Assembly: GCA_044226365.1 (NCBI GenBank)
Contig: JBGAHE010000018.1
Location: 1-64,000, forward strand
Reading direction: 5' to 3'
Length of the DNA: 64,000 nucleotides
From: JALHNI01 sp044226365
Lineage (GTDB): Bacteria; Acidobacteriota; Terriglobia; Bryobacterales; Bryobacteraceae
Shown: piece after piece, positions 33,994-42,359 of the stretch
Layout: each line of letters opens with the position of its first letter
Position numbering within the stretch: position 1 is the stretch's first letter
Notes under the pieces: model-generated
Told to the model about the DNA's origin: nothing
What the model saw: only the letters and a program-made list of their open reading frames with translations
Databases searched by the model: none
Position numbers and translations under genes: made by a program

Positions 33994-34014
33994 GCCAAAA
34001 CATAAGGAGAAGCC

Positions 34015-34386
34015 ATGCCCCTTGATGTATTGATCGTCGACGATTCCGCGGCGATCAGAAAGATTCTGCAGCGGGTTCTGCTGCAAACCGACGTCACGTT
34101 CGGAAAGATGCTGGAGGCCGGCGACGGCGTCGAAGCGCTGGAGACCTTGAAAGCCAACAAGGTCGGGCTCATCCTCAGCGACATCAACATGCCCAAAATG
34201 GACGGACTGCAGTTCCTCGGCCAAGTCAAGGCCGATCCGGAATGCCGCGACGTGCCGGTTGTCATGATTACCACCGAAGGCTCTCAAGCCAAGGTGATGG
34301 AAGCCGTCACGCTCGGGGCGGCCGGCTACATCCGTAAGCCCTTCACCCCGGATCAAATCAAGGAGAAGCTCACCGGGCTCATCTAG
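34015..34386 (+). CDS. cheY: CheY-like single-domain response regulator (first copy)
   Basis: 123 residues with AAGGAG 5 nt upstream. It is a receiver domain only: acidic pocket 'VLIVDDS' (D9, D10), phospho-acceptor D56 in 'LILSDINMPKMDG', Thr in 'VMITTEG' and Lys in 'GYIRKPFTPDQI'. It is the first gene of the chemosensory operon and is followed by cheX. Being paired with the phosphatase CheX, it is a likely diffusible output or phosphate sink of the CheA encoded downstream. Confidence 0.93.
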   Translation: MPLDVLIVDDSAAIRKILQRVLLQTDVTFGKMLEAGDGVEALETLKANKVGLILSDINMPKMDGLQFLGQVKADPECRDVPVVMITTEGSQAKVMEAVTLGAAGYIRKPFTPDQIKEKLTGLI

Positions 34387-34404
34387 CCCCGGGCGGCCAC
34401 CGAC

Positions 34405-34920
34405 ATGGAAAACCAAGAGATTATCCGTTACATTCTCGAATCCACCGAAAGCGTCTTTTCGACGATGTTGGGCCTCGAAATCACGCCCGGTGAGCCGCGC
34501 CTCAAACAAGGTGTGGTCGGCCCCAGCCACGGCATGGCGGCGCTGGTCGGCATGGCCGGCGCCTTCGTTGGCACCGGCAGCATCGATTGCTCCGAACGCC
34601 TCGCCTGCGTCTTTGCCAGCGCCATGCTCGGCATGGAATACACTACCGTCAACGACGACGTTCTCGACGCGATGGGCGAAGTGGCCAACATGATCGTCGG
34701 CAACATCAAGACCAACGTCGAAGCCGTCGTCGGTCCGATGGACCTCAGTATTCCCACCGTGGTTCACGGGGGAGAATTCAGCACCCGCAGTTTAAGGAAC
34801 AACCAATGGACGGTGGTGCCCTTTTATTGCATGGGTGAGGAGTTTGTCGTGCAAACCATGCTGCTCCCCAGCAACACTCAAACTCAAATGAATCAATCAC
34901 TTATGGAGGCAGTCGGCTAG
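34405..34920 (+). CDS. cheX: CheX family CheY-P phosphatase (first copy)
   Basis: 171 residues. The CheX catalytic motif with Glu and Asn two residues apart is present in 'LDAMGEVANMIVGNIK' (GEVANM), in the CheC/FliY/CheX fold. The N-terminal half shows 'TESVFSTMLGLEI' and the C-terminal half 'LSIPTVVHGGEF'. CheX dimers dephosphorylate CheY-P, ending the signal. It starts 18 nt after cheY and is followed by a 120-nt gap containing a hairpin before cheA. Confidence 0.92.
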   Translation: MENQEIIRYILESTESVFSTMLGLEITPGEPRLKQGVVGPSHGMAALVGMAGAFVGTGSIDCSERLACVFASAMLGMEYTTVNDDVLDAMGEVANMIVGNIKTNVEAVVGPMDLSIPTVVHGGEFSTRSLRNNQWTVVPFYCMGEEFVVQTMLLPSNTQTQMNQSLMEAVG

Positions 34921-34948
34921 TTTTTAGACTACCCCTGAAAGATGCAGG

Positions 34949-34966
34949 CGGTCTATGCGAAGACCG
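34949..34966 (+). promoter_or_regulatory. hairpin in the cheX-cheA gap
   Basis: CGGTCT-ATGCGA-AGACCG is a perfect 6-bp stem with a 6-nt loop, followed by TAAAAAG with no T-run. It may attenuate, process or stabilise the operon mRNA. The 120-bp gap also holds GCCGATGA (34976-34983), one mismatch from a FliA -10, without a matching -35. Confidence 0.4.
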
Positions 34967-35040
34967 TAAAAAGTGGCCGATGAGTGTCTTAGTTGGAGCT
35001 GATTTTTAGTTCCAGTGAAATCGTCGGTCGGGAGTCAGTC

Positions 35041-37272
35041 ATGCATGATCAGGACGTAGTCCGCGAGTTCCTGGTGGAAAGTCACGAGAACCTTTCCCGC
35101 CTCGATCGTGAACTCGTGGAGCTCGAGAAGCACCCGAAAGATGCGGCGCTGCTGGCCAGCATCTTTCGCACCATTCATACGATCAAGGGCACCTGCGGAT
35201 TCCTCTCGTTCTCGACTCTGGAGAAGGTGACTCATCAGGCGGAAAACCTGCTGAGCCAATTGCGCGACGGCAAACGCGTGCTGTCTCCGGCGCTGGTGTC
35301 TTTGATTCTCGAAACGGTCGACGCCACCCGTAAAGTCCTCGCCTCACTCGAAGCGAGCGGCGAAGAAGGCCCCGATGAGTTCGCCGGCCTCATCGAACGC
35401 CTCAAGGCGGCCACCCAAAGTCCGTTCGCCGCGCCCGCCCCGCTCCCGGAAGCCCCCGCCGGCCTCGCCCTCTCCGGACCCGCCATCTCCGGACCCTCTA
35501 TCTCCCCGCTGCCCACCGAACTGCCGCTCGAAAAGGCCGCCGAGGAAGAGACCGCCAAGGCCTCCACCGTCGCCGAAGCCAATGTCCGCGTCGATGTCGG
35601 CCTGCTCGACAAGCTCATGGACTTAGTCGGCGAACTCGTGCTCACCCGTAACCAGATTCTGCAGTTCAACTCCGACCGCGACGACGCCGCGCTCAACGCC
35701 ACCTCGCAGCGCCTCAACCTGATCACCACCGAACTTCAGGAAGGCGTCATGAAGACGCGCATGCAGCCCATCGGCACCGTCTGGAACAAGCTCCCGCGCG
35801 TGGTGCGCGACATGGCCCTGCTGCTCGGCAAACAGATTCGCCTGGAGATGGAGGGCGCCGGCACCGAGTTGGACCGCACCATCATCGAGGCCATCAAGGA
35901 CCCGCTCGTGCACCTGGTCCGCAACGCCTGCGACCACGGCATCGAAGCGCCCGAAATCCGCGTCGCCCAAGGCAAAGCGCCGCAAGGCCGCCTCACCCTG
36001 CGCGCCTATCACGAAGGCGGGCAGGTCATCATCGAAATCTCCGACGACGGCGCCGGCATCAACCTCGAACGTGTCCGGCAAAAGGCCGCCGAAAAAGGCC
36101 TCCTCCGGCCCGATCAGGTCGAGAAGCTCTCCGACCGCGAAGCCCTCAACCTCATCTTCCGCCCCGGCTTCTCCACCGCCACCCAGATCACCAACCTCTC
36201 GGGCCGCGGCGTCGGCATGGATGTCGTCAAGTCGAACATCGAACGCATCGGCGGCGTGGCCGACGTCTTCAGCCGCCCCGGCGAAGGCGCCACCGTCCGC
36301 CTCAAGATTCCGCTCACGCTCGCCATCATTCCCGGCCTGGTGATCTCCAGTGGCGGCGAGTGCTTCGTCATCCCGCAGGTCAGCCTGCTGGAGCTGATTC
36401 GCCTCGAAGGCGACGCCCCGGAGAAGCAGATCGAGCACGTCCACGGCACACCGGTCTATCGCCGCCGCGGACGCCTGCTGCCGATCGCCTATCTGAACGA
36501 GGTCCTGGACCTCGAGCGCGCGGCTCCGTCGGAGGCCGTCAGCATCGTCGTTCTCCAGGCCGAAGACCGTCAGTTTGGACTCGTCGTCGACGGCATCAAC
36601 GATACGCAGGAAATCGTCGTCAAACCGCTCGGCAAGCAGTTGAAAGGCCTCGCCATCTACGCTGGCGCCACCATCATGGGCGATGGCCGCGTCGCCCTGA
36701 TTCTGGATGTGCTCGGCATCGGCCAGCGCTCGGGCGTCCTCGCCGAACTCCGCGAGCAGACGCGCGCTGCGGTCGAAACCAAAGCCGTCGAAACGGTCGA
36801 ACGCGAACCGCTGCTGTTGTTCAGCGCCGGCAGCTTCGGACGCCTGGCGGTGCCGCTCGCCCGCGTCGCCCGCCTCGAAGAGATTTCGCCACAGGTGATC
36901 GAACGGGCCGGCGGCAGCCGCGTCGTGCAGTACCGCAACCGCATTCTGCCGCTCGTCTCGCTGCACGAAATCCTCGAGCCCGGCGTTTCCCCGCCCCCGC
37001 TCGGCGACCCGCTCCAGGTCATCGTCGTCAAGACCGGTGAAACGGGCGTCGGCCTGATCGTCGATCAGATTCTCGACGTCGCCGAAGAGGTCATCGAGGT
37101 CCGCCGGCCCGCGCGCCGCCCCGGCTTACTGGCCTCGGCGGTCGTCGGCAAGCACATCACCGACTTCCTGGACCTCGACCAGATCATCGAGAGCGTCGCT
37201 CCCGAGGACCGCGTCCCCCGCGACATGTCACAACTCGCCGAAGCCGTGCTGGCCGGCGTGGGAGAGGAGTAA
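35041..37272 (+). CDS. cheA: chemotaxis histidine kinase CheA with two CheW domains
   Basis: 743 residues from the ATG at 35041, preceded by GGGAG (35030-35034). Domains: HPt (1-105) with phospho-acceptor His46 in 'IFRTIHTIKGTCGFL', a Pro/Ala-rich linker (about 120-175), P3 dimerisation ('VGLLDKLMDLVGELVLTRNQ'), P4 kinase ('LVHLVRNACDHGIE', 'DDGAGI', 'GRGVGMDVVKSNIERIGG'), then two successive CheW-like domains ('VPLARVARLEEI' begins the second). No P2 response-regulator docking domain fits in the linker. The double CheW tail and missing P2 differ from E. coli CheA. It sits between cheX and cheW. Confidence 0.94.
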   Translation: MHDQDVVREFLVESHENLSRLDRELVELEKHPKDAALLASIFRTIHTIKGTCGFLSFSTLEKVTHQAENLLSQLRDGKRVLSPALVSLILETVDATRKVLASLEASGEEGPDEFAGLIERLKAATQSPFAAPAPLPEAPAGLALSGPAISGPSISPLPTELPLEKAAEEETAKASTVAEANVRVDVGLLDKLMDLVGELVLTRNQILQFNSDRDDAALNATSQRLNLITTELQEGVMKTRMQPIGTVWNKLPRVVRDMALLLGKQIRLEMEGAGTELDRTIIEAIKDPLVHLVRNACDHGIEAPEIRVAQGKAPQGRLTLRAYHEGGQVIIEISDDGAGINLERVRQKAAEKGLLRPDQVEKLSDREALNLIFRPGFSTATQITNLSGRGVGMDVVKSNIERIGGVADVFSRPGEGATVRLKIPLTLAIIPGLVISSGGECFVIPQVSLLELIRLEGDAPEKQIEHVHGTPVYRRRGRLLPIAYLNEVLDLERAAPSEAVSIVVLQAEDRQFGLVVDGINDTQEIVVKPLGKQLKGLAIYAGATIMGDGRVALILDVLGIGQRSGVLAELREQTRAAVETKAVETVEREPLLLFSAGSFGRLAVPLARVARLEEISPQVIERAGGSRVVQYRNRILPLVSLHEILEPGVSPPPLGDPLQVIVVKTGETGVGLIVDQILDVAEEVIEVRRPARRPGLLASAVVGKHITDFLDLDQIIESVAPEDRVPRDMSQLAEAVLAGVGEE

Positions 37273-37275
37273 CCG

Positions 37276-37719
37276 ATGGCCCTAGGCAATCAATACGCCA
37301 CCTTCTTTGTCGCCGACCTGTTCTTCGGCGTCGATGTCCTCCGCGTGCAGGAAGTGCTCCGGTTCCAGCAGATGACGCGCGTCCCGCAGGCGCCCAACGT
37401 CATCGAAGGCCTCATCAACCTGCGCGGCCAGATCGTCACCGCCATCGACATGCGCGGCCGGCTCCGCCTGCCGCCCCGCGATGGACAGCAAACGCCCATG
37501 AACATGGTCGTGCGCACCGAAGACGGCGCCGTCAGTCTGCTGGTCGACGAGATCGGCGACGTCCTCGATGTCGACGCTTCCGCCTGCGAACGGCCGCCCG
37601 TGAATCTCGACCCCTCCGCGCGGCAACTCATCTCCGGGGTCTACAAGCTCAAAGGACGCTTGCTGCTCGTCCTCGATACCGAGCGGGCCGTGGAATTCGC
37701 CGCCCCGCCCAGTCGTTAA
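37276..37719 (+). CDS. cheW: chemotaxis coupling protein CheW
   Basis: 147 residues starting 3 nt after cheA. It is a CheW beta-barrel: 'YATFFVADLFFGVDVLRVQEVLRFQQMTRVPQAPNVIEGLINLRGQIVTAIDMRGRL' is typical (seen in pieces such as 'VIEGLINLRGQIVTAIDM'). The conserved Arg of 'NLRG' and the 'VVRTEDGAVSLLVDEIGDVLDV' half follow. It couples the receptor encoded next to CheA. With two CheW domains already in CheA, the array here has an unusually high proportion of coupling modules. Confidence 0.95.
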   Translation: MALGNQYATFFVADLFFGVDVLRVQEVLRFQQMTRVPQAPNVIEGLINLRGQIVTAIDMRGRLRLPPRDGQQTPMNMVVRTEDGAVSLLVDEIGDVLDVDASACERPPVNLDPSARQLISGVYKLKGRLLLVLDTERAVEFAAPPSR

Positions 37720-37746
37720 ACAGCCCCTTAAGAGAAAGGCATGACT

Positions 37747-39984
37747 ATGGCCAACCCCACCCCCAAGAGCCGTCGTTCGGCGCCGTCCCCCGTCGCCGTC
37801 CTCGACGCCCCCGAGCCGCTGTCGGCTCTCCATGCGGAGATTGCGCGCGTCGCCGCGTCGCTCCGTGAAGGCCGGCTGGAAGAACGTCTCCGGACTTCCG
37901 CCCTCGATCCCGACGCCCAGGCGGTCACCGCCGATCTCAATGGCCTCATTGACGACCTGGTCCGCCCGCTGCGCCAAACCACCGGCTACGTTGGCCGCTT
38001 GAGCGCGGGCGAAGTGCCGCCCCAACTCCTCGCCGGCTATCCCGGCGACCTCGAAGCGCTCCGCGAAGGCTTGAACTCCTGCGGCGACACGCTCGCCGGC
38101 CTCCTCGAGGCCCTGCGCGCGATGACCGACGAACACGCCCGCGGCGACATCGACGTCGTCATTCCCACGGACCGTTTCACCGGCGACTACCGCCTCATCG
38201 CCCAGGGCATCAACGATTTGGTCGCCAGCCACATCGCCGTCAAGAAAAAGGCCATGGCCGTAGTCAACGATTTCAGCCAGGGCAACTTCAATACGCCGCT
38301 CGAACAACTCCCCGGCAAGAAGGCCTTCATCAACGACACCATTGAGCGCCTCCGCTCGAACGTCCAGACCTTCATCGCCGAAATGAAGAACATGTCGAAC
38401 GAGCACAACCGCGGCGACATCGACGTCGTCATCCCGGTCGAGAAGTTCGCCGGCGATTACCGCGTGATGGCTCAGGGCGTCAACGAAATGGTCGCCGGCC
38501 ACATCAACGTCAAGAAAAAGGCGATGGCCTGCGTCGCCGAATTCAGCCAGGGCAACTTCGCCGCCACGCTCGAACAGTTCCCCGGCAAGAAGGCCTTCAT
38601 CAACGACACCATCGAACGCCTGCGCGCCAATCTTCAGAACTTCATCAACGACATGAAGCACATGTCCGCCGAGCATAACCACGGCGACATCGATGTCACC
38701 ATCCCGATCGAGAAATTCACCGGGGACTACCGGATCATGGCTCAGGGCGTCAACGACATGGTCGCCGGCCACATCAGCGTGAAGAAAAAGGCGATGGCCT
38801 GCATCGCCGAGTTCGGCAAGGGCAACTTCCAGGCGCCGCTCGAACGGTTCCCCGGCAAGAAAGCCTTCATCAACGACACCATCGAGCAGGTGCGCAACAA
38901 CCTCGAAGCGCTCATCGTCGATGTCGACGGCCTGGTCAAGGCCGCGCTGGTCGGCAACCTCTCCACGCGCGCCGATGCCAGCCGCCATCAGGGCGACTTC
39001 CGCAAGATCGTCGAAGGCGTCAACCAAACGCTTGACGCGGTGGTCAAGCCCATCCGCGCGGCTTCGGACACCTTGGGCCGCATCGCCGCGCGCGACCTCA
39101 CCGCCCGCGTCACCGACGCCCAACAGGGCGACTACGCCCAGTTGAAGGAAGACATCAACCGCATGGCGGTGGACCTGCAAACCAGCATGCGCAACTTCAG
39201 CCAGAACGCGCAGGCTCTTTCGGCCGCCTCCGAAGAACTCTCGGCCGTCAGTCAGCAGATGGCCTCCAGCGCCGGCGAAACCGATGCCCAGGCCGGTGTC
39301 GTCTCCGCCGCCAGCGACCAGGTCTCAAGCAACGTCACCTCCGTCGCTTCGGCTTCCGAAGAGATGCAGTTCTCCATCCGCGAGATCTCGAAGAACGCCA
39401 ACGAATCGGCGCGTGTCGCCAAGAACGCCGTCCAGGTCGCGCACACCACCAACGAAACCATGCGCAAGCTCGGTGAGTCGAGCGTCGAGATCGGGAACGT
39501 CATCAAGGTGATCACCTCGATCGCCCAACAGACCAACCTGCTCGCCTTAAACGCCACCATCGAAGCCGCCCGAGCTGGCGAAGCCGGCAAGGGCTTCGCC
39601 GTGGTCGCCAACGAAGTCAAGGAACTCGCCAAGCAAACCGCCCGCGCCACCGAAGAGATCGGCCAGAAGATCGACGCGATCCAAAGCGACACCAAAGGCG
39701 CGGTCAAAGCGATTGAAGAGATCGGCAGCATCATCAACCAGATCAACGACATCTCCAACAGCATCGCCTCGGCCGTCGAAGAGCAAACCGTCACCACCAA
39801 CGAAATCGGCCGTAGCGTCACCGAAGCGGCCCGCGGCGTGGGCGAAATCGCCAAGAACATTGGCGGCGTCGCGGTGGCAGCCAAGAACACCACGCAAGGC
39901 GCCAACGACACGCGCCGGGCCTCCCAGGAACTCAGCCAGATGGCGGCGCAACTCCAGACCGTCATCTCGCAGTTCACCCTCTAA
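37747..39984 (+). CDS. soluble methyl-accepting protein with triple 90-residue repeat
   Basis: About 745 residues; the second ATG (37747) is 7 nt after AAGG, and the first (37741) is too close. There is no membrane segment, so the receptor is cytoplasmic. After an N-terminal segment come three tandem 90-residue repeats (about 129-398), each with 'EH--GDIDVVIP', 'GDYR-MAQGVN', 'VKKKAMA' and 'PGKKAFINDTIE', matching poly-HAMP-like helical modules. A further HAMP ('LGRIAARDLTARVTD') leads to the signalling domain with hairpin 'IAQQTNLLALNATIEAARAGEAGKGF'. No C-terminal CheR-docking pentapeptide is present. It is the only receptor in the operon. Confidence 0.93.
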   Translation: MANPTPKSRRSAPSPVAVLDAPEPLSALHAEIARVAASLREGRLEERLRTSALDPDAQAVTADLNGLIDDLVRPLRQTTGYVGRLSAGEVPPQLLAGYPGDLEALREGLNSCGDTLAGLLEALRAMTDEHARGDIDVVIPTDRFTGDYRLIAQGINDLVASHIAVKKKAMAVVNDFSQGNFNTPLEQLPGKKAFINDTIERLRSNVQTFIAEMKNMSNEHNRGDIDVVIPVEKFAGDYRVMAQGVNEMVAGHINVKKKAMACVAEFSQGNFAATLEQFPGKKAFINDTIERLRANLQNFINDMKHMSAEHNHGDIDVTIPIEKFTGDYRIMAQGVNDMVAGHISVKKKAMACIAEFGKGNFQAPLERFPGKKAFINDTIEQVRNNLEALIVDVDGLVKAALVGNLSTRADASRHQGDFRKIVEGVNQTLDAVVKPIRAASDTLGRIAARDLTARVTDAQQGDYAQLKEDINRMAVDLQTSMRNFSQNAQALSAASEELSAVSQQMASSAGETDAQAGVVSAASDQVSSNVTSVASASEEMQFSIREISKNANESARVAKNAVQVAHTTNETMRKLGESSVEIGNVIKVITSIAQQTNLLALNATIEAARAGEAGKGFAVVANEVKELAKQTARATEEIGQKIDAIQSDTKGAVKAIEEIGSIINQINDISNSIASAVEEQTVTTNEIGRSVTEAARGVGEIAKNIGGVAVAAKNTTQGANDTRRASQELSQMAAQLQTVISQFTL
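38131..38940 (+). repeat. three tandem 270-bp coding repeats in the chemoreceptor
   Basis: Units at 38131-38400, 38401-38670 and 38671-38940, exactly 270 bp each and in frame. All three contain near-identical blocks such as 'GGCAAGAAGGCCTTCATC'-like DNA. Units 2 and 3 agree in about four of five residues over their first 75 positions. They look like recent internal duplications. Confidence 0.9.
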
Positions 39985-40002
39985 CCGAGAAAGGACCATT
40001 CG

Positions 40003-40377
40003 ATGGCCAAAGCACTGATCGTCGACGACTCGCGCGCCGTGCGCATGATCCTCGCCAAGACCATGAGGGACCTGGGCTACGAGGTGCGCGAAGCGGGTAA
40101 CGGCCGCGAGGCTCTCGAAGTCATGGAGACCGAGCAACGCTCGGTCTCCCTCGTCCTCGCCGACTGGAATATGCCCGAGATGAACGGCTTCGAACTGCTC
40201 CAGCGCCTGCGCGGCAACCCCGACCTCGCCAACCTGGTCGTCCTCATGGTGACCACCGAAACCGAGATCGACCAGATGGCCGCCGCGCTGGAAGCCGGCG
40301 CCAACGAGTACGTCATGAAGCCTTTCAGCCGGGACATCCTGGTCGACAAGCTTCGCCTGGCTGGGATCCCGGTTTGA
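40003..40377 (+). CDS. cheY: CheY-like single-domain response regulator (second copy)
   Basis: 124 residues. Receiver domain with D8/D9, phospho-acceptor D54 in 'LVLADWNMPEMNGFEL', 'VTTETEIDQM' and Lys in 'EYVMKPFSRD'. It follows the receptor gene by 18 nt, with GAAAGGA upstream. It directly precedes, and may overlap, a CheB lacking its own receiver, so it might supply the phospho-switch for that methylesterase or act as a second output. It differs clearly from the first CheY. Confidence 0.93.
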   Translation: MAKALIVDDSRAVRMILAKTMRDLGYEVREAGNGREALEVMETEQRSVSLVLADWNMPEMNGFELLQRLRGNPDLANLVVLMVTTETEIDQMAAALEAGANEYVMKPFSRDILVDKLRLAGIPV

Positions 40378-40388
40378 CGCGCCCGCCG

Positions 40389-40964
40389 ATGAAGCTCCGC
40401 CCACGGGTGCTGGCCATCGGCGGATCCACCGGGGGCCCCAACGCGTTGGCCGCCGTGCTGCCCGCCCTTCCGGCGGACTTCCCGCTGCCGGTGCTCGTCG
40501 TCCAGCACATGCCGCCCCTGTTTACGGGCCTGCTGGCGGAGCGCCTCAATACGTCCTGCCCCTTGCCGGTCACCGAAGCCAAGGATGGCGACGGGATCCA
40601 GCCCGGCCGGATCATCATTGCCCGCGGTGGCTATCACCTCTCGGTCGGCGAGGATCGCCGCATCCATCTCGACCAGAACCCGCCGCGTAACTCCTGCCGG
40701 CCGGCCGTCGACACGCTCTTCGACTCGGTCGCCGCCGTGTACGGCGGCGCCGTCCTCGCCGTCGTTCTCACCGGCATGGGCGTCGATGGCGTCGCCGGCG
40801 CGCAGAAGCTGCATGCGCTCGGGGCCCACATCCTCGTGCAGGATGAAGCCACCAGCGTCGTCTGGGGCATGCCGGGCGCCGTCGCCAAAGCCGGTCTCGC
40901 CGACCGCACGCTGCCCCTGGATTCCGTGGCGCCGGAGATCCTGCGCCTCGTCAATCATCACTAA
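40389..40964 (+). CDS. cheB: CheB-type protein-glutamate methylesterase lacking a receiver domain
   Basis: About 191 residues from the ATG at 40389; a TTG at 40374 overlapping the cheY stop is the alternative. It comprises the catalytic CheB_methylest domain only: Ser in 'AIGGSTGGPNAL', His in 'VVQHMPPLFTG' and Asp in 'LTGMGVDGVAGAQ' form the triad. The N-terminal receiver of classic CheB (about 120 residues plus linker) is absent, and a free CheY gene stands immediately upstream. It removes methyl groups from, or deamidates, receptor glutamates, opposing CheR encoded next. Confidence 0.92.
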   Translation: MKLRPRVLAIGGSTGGPNALAAVLPALPADFPLPVLVVQHMPPLFTGLLAERLNTSCPLPVTEAKDGDGIQPGRIIIARGGYHLSVGEDRRIHLDQNPPRNSCRPAVDTLFDSVAAVYGGAVLAVVLTGMGVDGVAGAQKLHALGAHILVQDEATSVVWGMPGAVAKAGLADRTLPLDSVAPEILRLVNHH

Positions 40965-40997
40965 GTCGCCTCTAATTTTGAGCCCGAAGGAATACGG

Positions 40998-41822
40998 ATG
41001 CCGACCTCCACCGAAATCCACGCTGAGAATTATCGCTTCCTGCAGGAACACGTCTATTCCGAATCCGGCATCGTGCTCGAACAGGACAAGCACTACCTGT
41101 TTGAAAGCCGCCTCGGACCGATCGCCAAAGAAATGGGACTCGGCTCCGTCAACGACCTCTGCGCCCTGGTCCGAGCCACCCGCCCCGCCGACTTGAGCCG
41201 CCGCGTCGTCGAGGCCATGACCACCAACGAAACCTACTTCTTCCGCGAGCCCGCCCACTACGACGCCATTAAGAACATCCTTCTTCCCCGCCTGCGCCGG
41301 GAACGCGCTGACACCCGCATGCTGCGCTTCTGGTCCGCCGCTTCCTCTACCGGCCAGGAGGCGTATAGCCTCGCCATGCTCCTGCTCGAAAACGGCTTCG
41401 AAGACTGGAACGTCCAGATCCTGGGCACCGATTATTCCGCCCCCGTCGTCGAGCGCGCTCGCGCCGGCGTCTATCAGCAGATCGAAGTCAACCGCGGCCT
41501 GCCGACACCGATGCTTGTCAAGCACTTCCGGCGCTCCGGCGTCGATTGGCACATCGGAGACCGCGTCCGGCAGATGTGCCGCTTCGAAACCATTGACCTG
41601 CGCCGCAGCATGCGCTCGCTCGGTCCCTTCGACCTCGTCTTCTGCCGCAACGTCATGATCTACTTCGACGCCGAAACCAAAAAGAACATCCTGCGCGAAC
41701 TCCACGGCACGCTCTTCCGCGGCGGCTGGCTGCTCTTAGGCGGCGCCGAAACCGCCTTTGGCGCCGACCAATGGTTCGACCGCCAACCGGTCGGCACCGC
41801 GCTCGCTTACGTGGCCCGCTGA
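40998..41822 (+). CDS. cheR: chemotaxis protein methyltransferase CheR
   Basis: 274 residues. The N-terminal helical CheR domain ('FLQEHVYSESGIVLEQDKHYLFESRL' in pieces) is followed by 'MTTNETYFFREPAHYDAI', the SAM-binding 'RFWSAASSTGQEAYSLAMLL' (Ser in place of the usual Cys-x-Gly start 'SAGCSTG') and 'DLVFCRNVMIYFD'. It methylates receptor glutamates with S-adenosylmethionine. There are no TPR repeats. It acts on the single soluble receptor of the operon, presumably without tethering since that receptor lacks the docking peptide. Confidence 0.94.
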   Translation: MPTSTEIHAENYRFLQEHVYSESGIVLEQDKHYLFESRLGPIAKEMGLGSVNDLCALVRATRPADLSRRVVEAMTTNETYFFREPAHYDAIKNILLPRLRRERADTRMLRFWSAASSTGQEAYSLAMLLLENGFEDWNVQILGTDYSAPVVERARAGVYQQIEVNRGLPTPMLVKHFRRSGVDWHIGDRVRQMCRFETIDLRRSMRSLGPFDLVFCRNVMIYFDAETKKNILRELHGTLFRGGWLLLGGAETAFGADQWFDRQPVGTALAYVAR

Positions 41823-41837
41823 GAAAAGGAGAACCTC

Positions 41838-42359
41838 ATGCTCACTGAAGACGCCCTCACCATTCAACGCGGCGAAATCGCTCAGATCGTCGAATCCATC
41901 TGGGCCGCCATGCTCGGCCTCGCCGTCTTGCCCTGCGAACTCCCCTGGTCGCCCGGCCCCGATCGGCTGTCGGCCGCCGTCCACCTCACCGGGGAATGGA
42001 ACGGAGCCGTCCTCATCGAAGGCGATGGCCCTCTGGCCTGCCGTTTGGCTGGCCGTTTCCTCAGCCAACCGGCCTCCCCCGCCGTCGACGATGTCGTGCG
42101 CGACGTCCTCGGCGAACTCGCCAATATGATCGGCGGCAACCTCAAGTGCGCCCTCTGCCAGGGCATCCATCTGTCGATGCCCACCGTCATCGACGGCAGC
42201 AATTATGGCTTGCGCATTTGCGGCTCCCAGATCCGCGAGACCCTGGCCTTCGTCTGTCCCGACGGCCAGTTCTGGGTGACTACTTTAGAAACTCCAAAGT
42301 CGATAGCACCCCCGACGTCTGCTCCGCCGGATTCTCCCGCGCAAAATAGCCGGCCTTGA
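41838..42359 (+). CDS. cheX: CheX family phosphatase (second copy) with read-through tail
   Basis: 173 residues with AAGGAG upstream. The catalytic pair is in 'VLGELANMIGGNLK' (Glu and Asn two apart). 'IHLSMPTVIDGSNYGL' and 'QFWVTTLE' complete the CheC/CheX fold near residue 147. The last 26 residues ('TPKSIAPPTSAPPDSPAQ'-type) have no counterpart in the first copy. They are encoded by DNA that is also the 3' end of the convergent peptidase gene (80-bp overlap) and look like a lost stop codon. It closes the chemosensory operon. Confidence 0.88.
   Translation: MLTEDALTIQRGEIAQIVESIWAAMLGLAVLPCELPWSPGPDRLSAAVHLTGEWNGAVLIEGDGPLACRLAGRFLSQPASPAVDDVVRDVLGELANMIGGNLKCALCQGIHLSMPTVIDGSNYGLRICGSQIRETLAFVCPDGQFWVTTLETPKSIAPPTSAPPDSPAQNSRP

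Noticed and set aside
38131..38940. Regular repeats that might suggest a CRISPR array.
   Set aside because: The units are 270 bp, directly adjacent, in frame and protein-coding; there are no spacers.
37282..39180. A 632-codon minus-strand frame opposite cheW and the chemoreceptor.
   Set aside because: It looks repetitive only because the chemoreceptor repeats are read in antisense.
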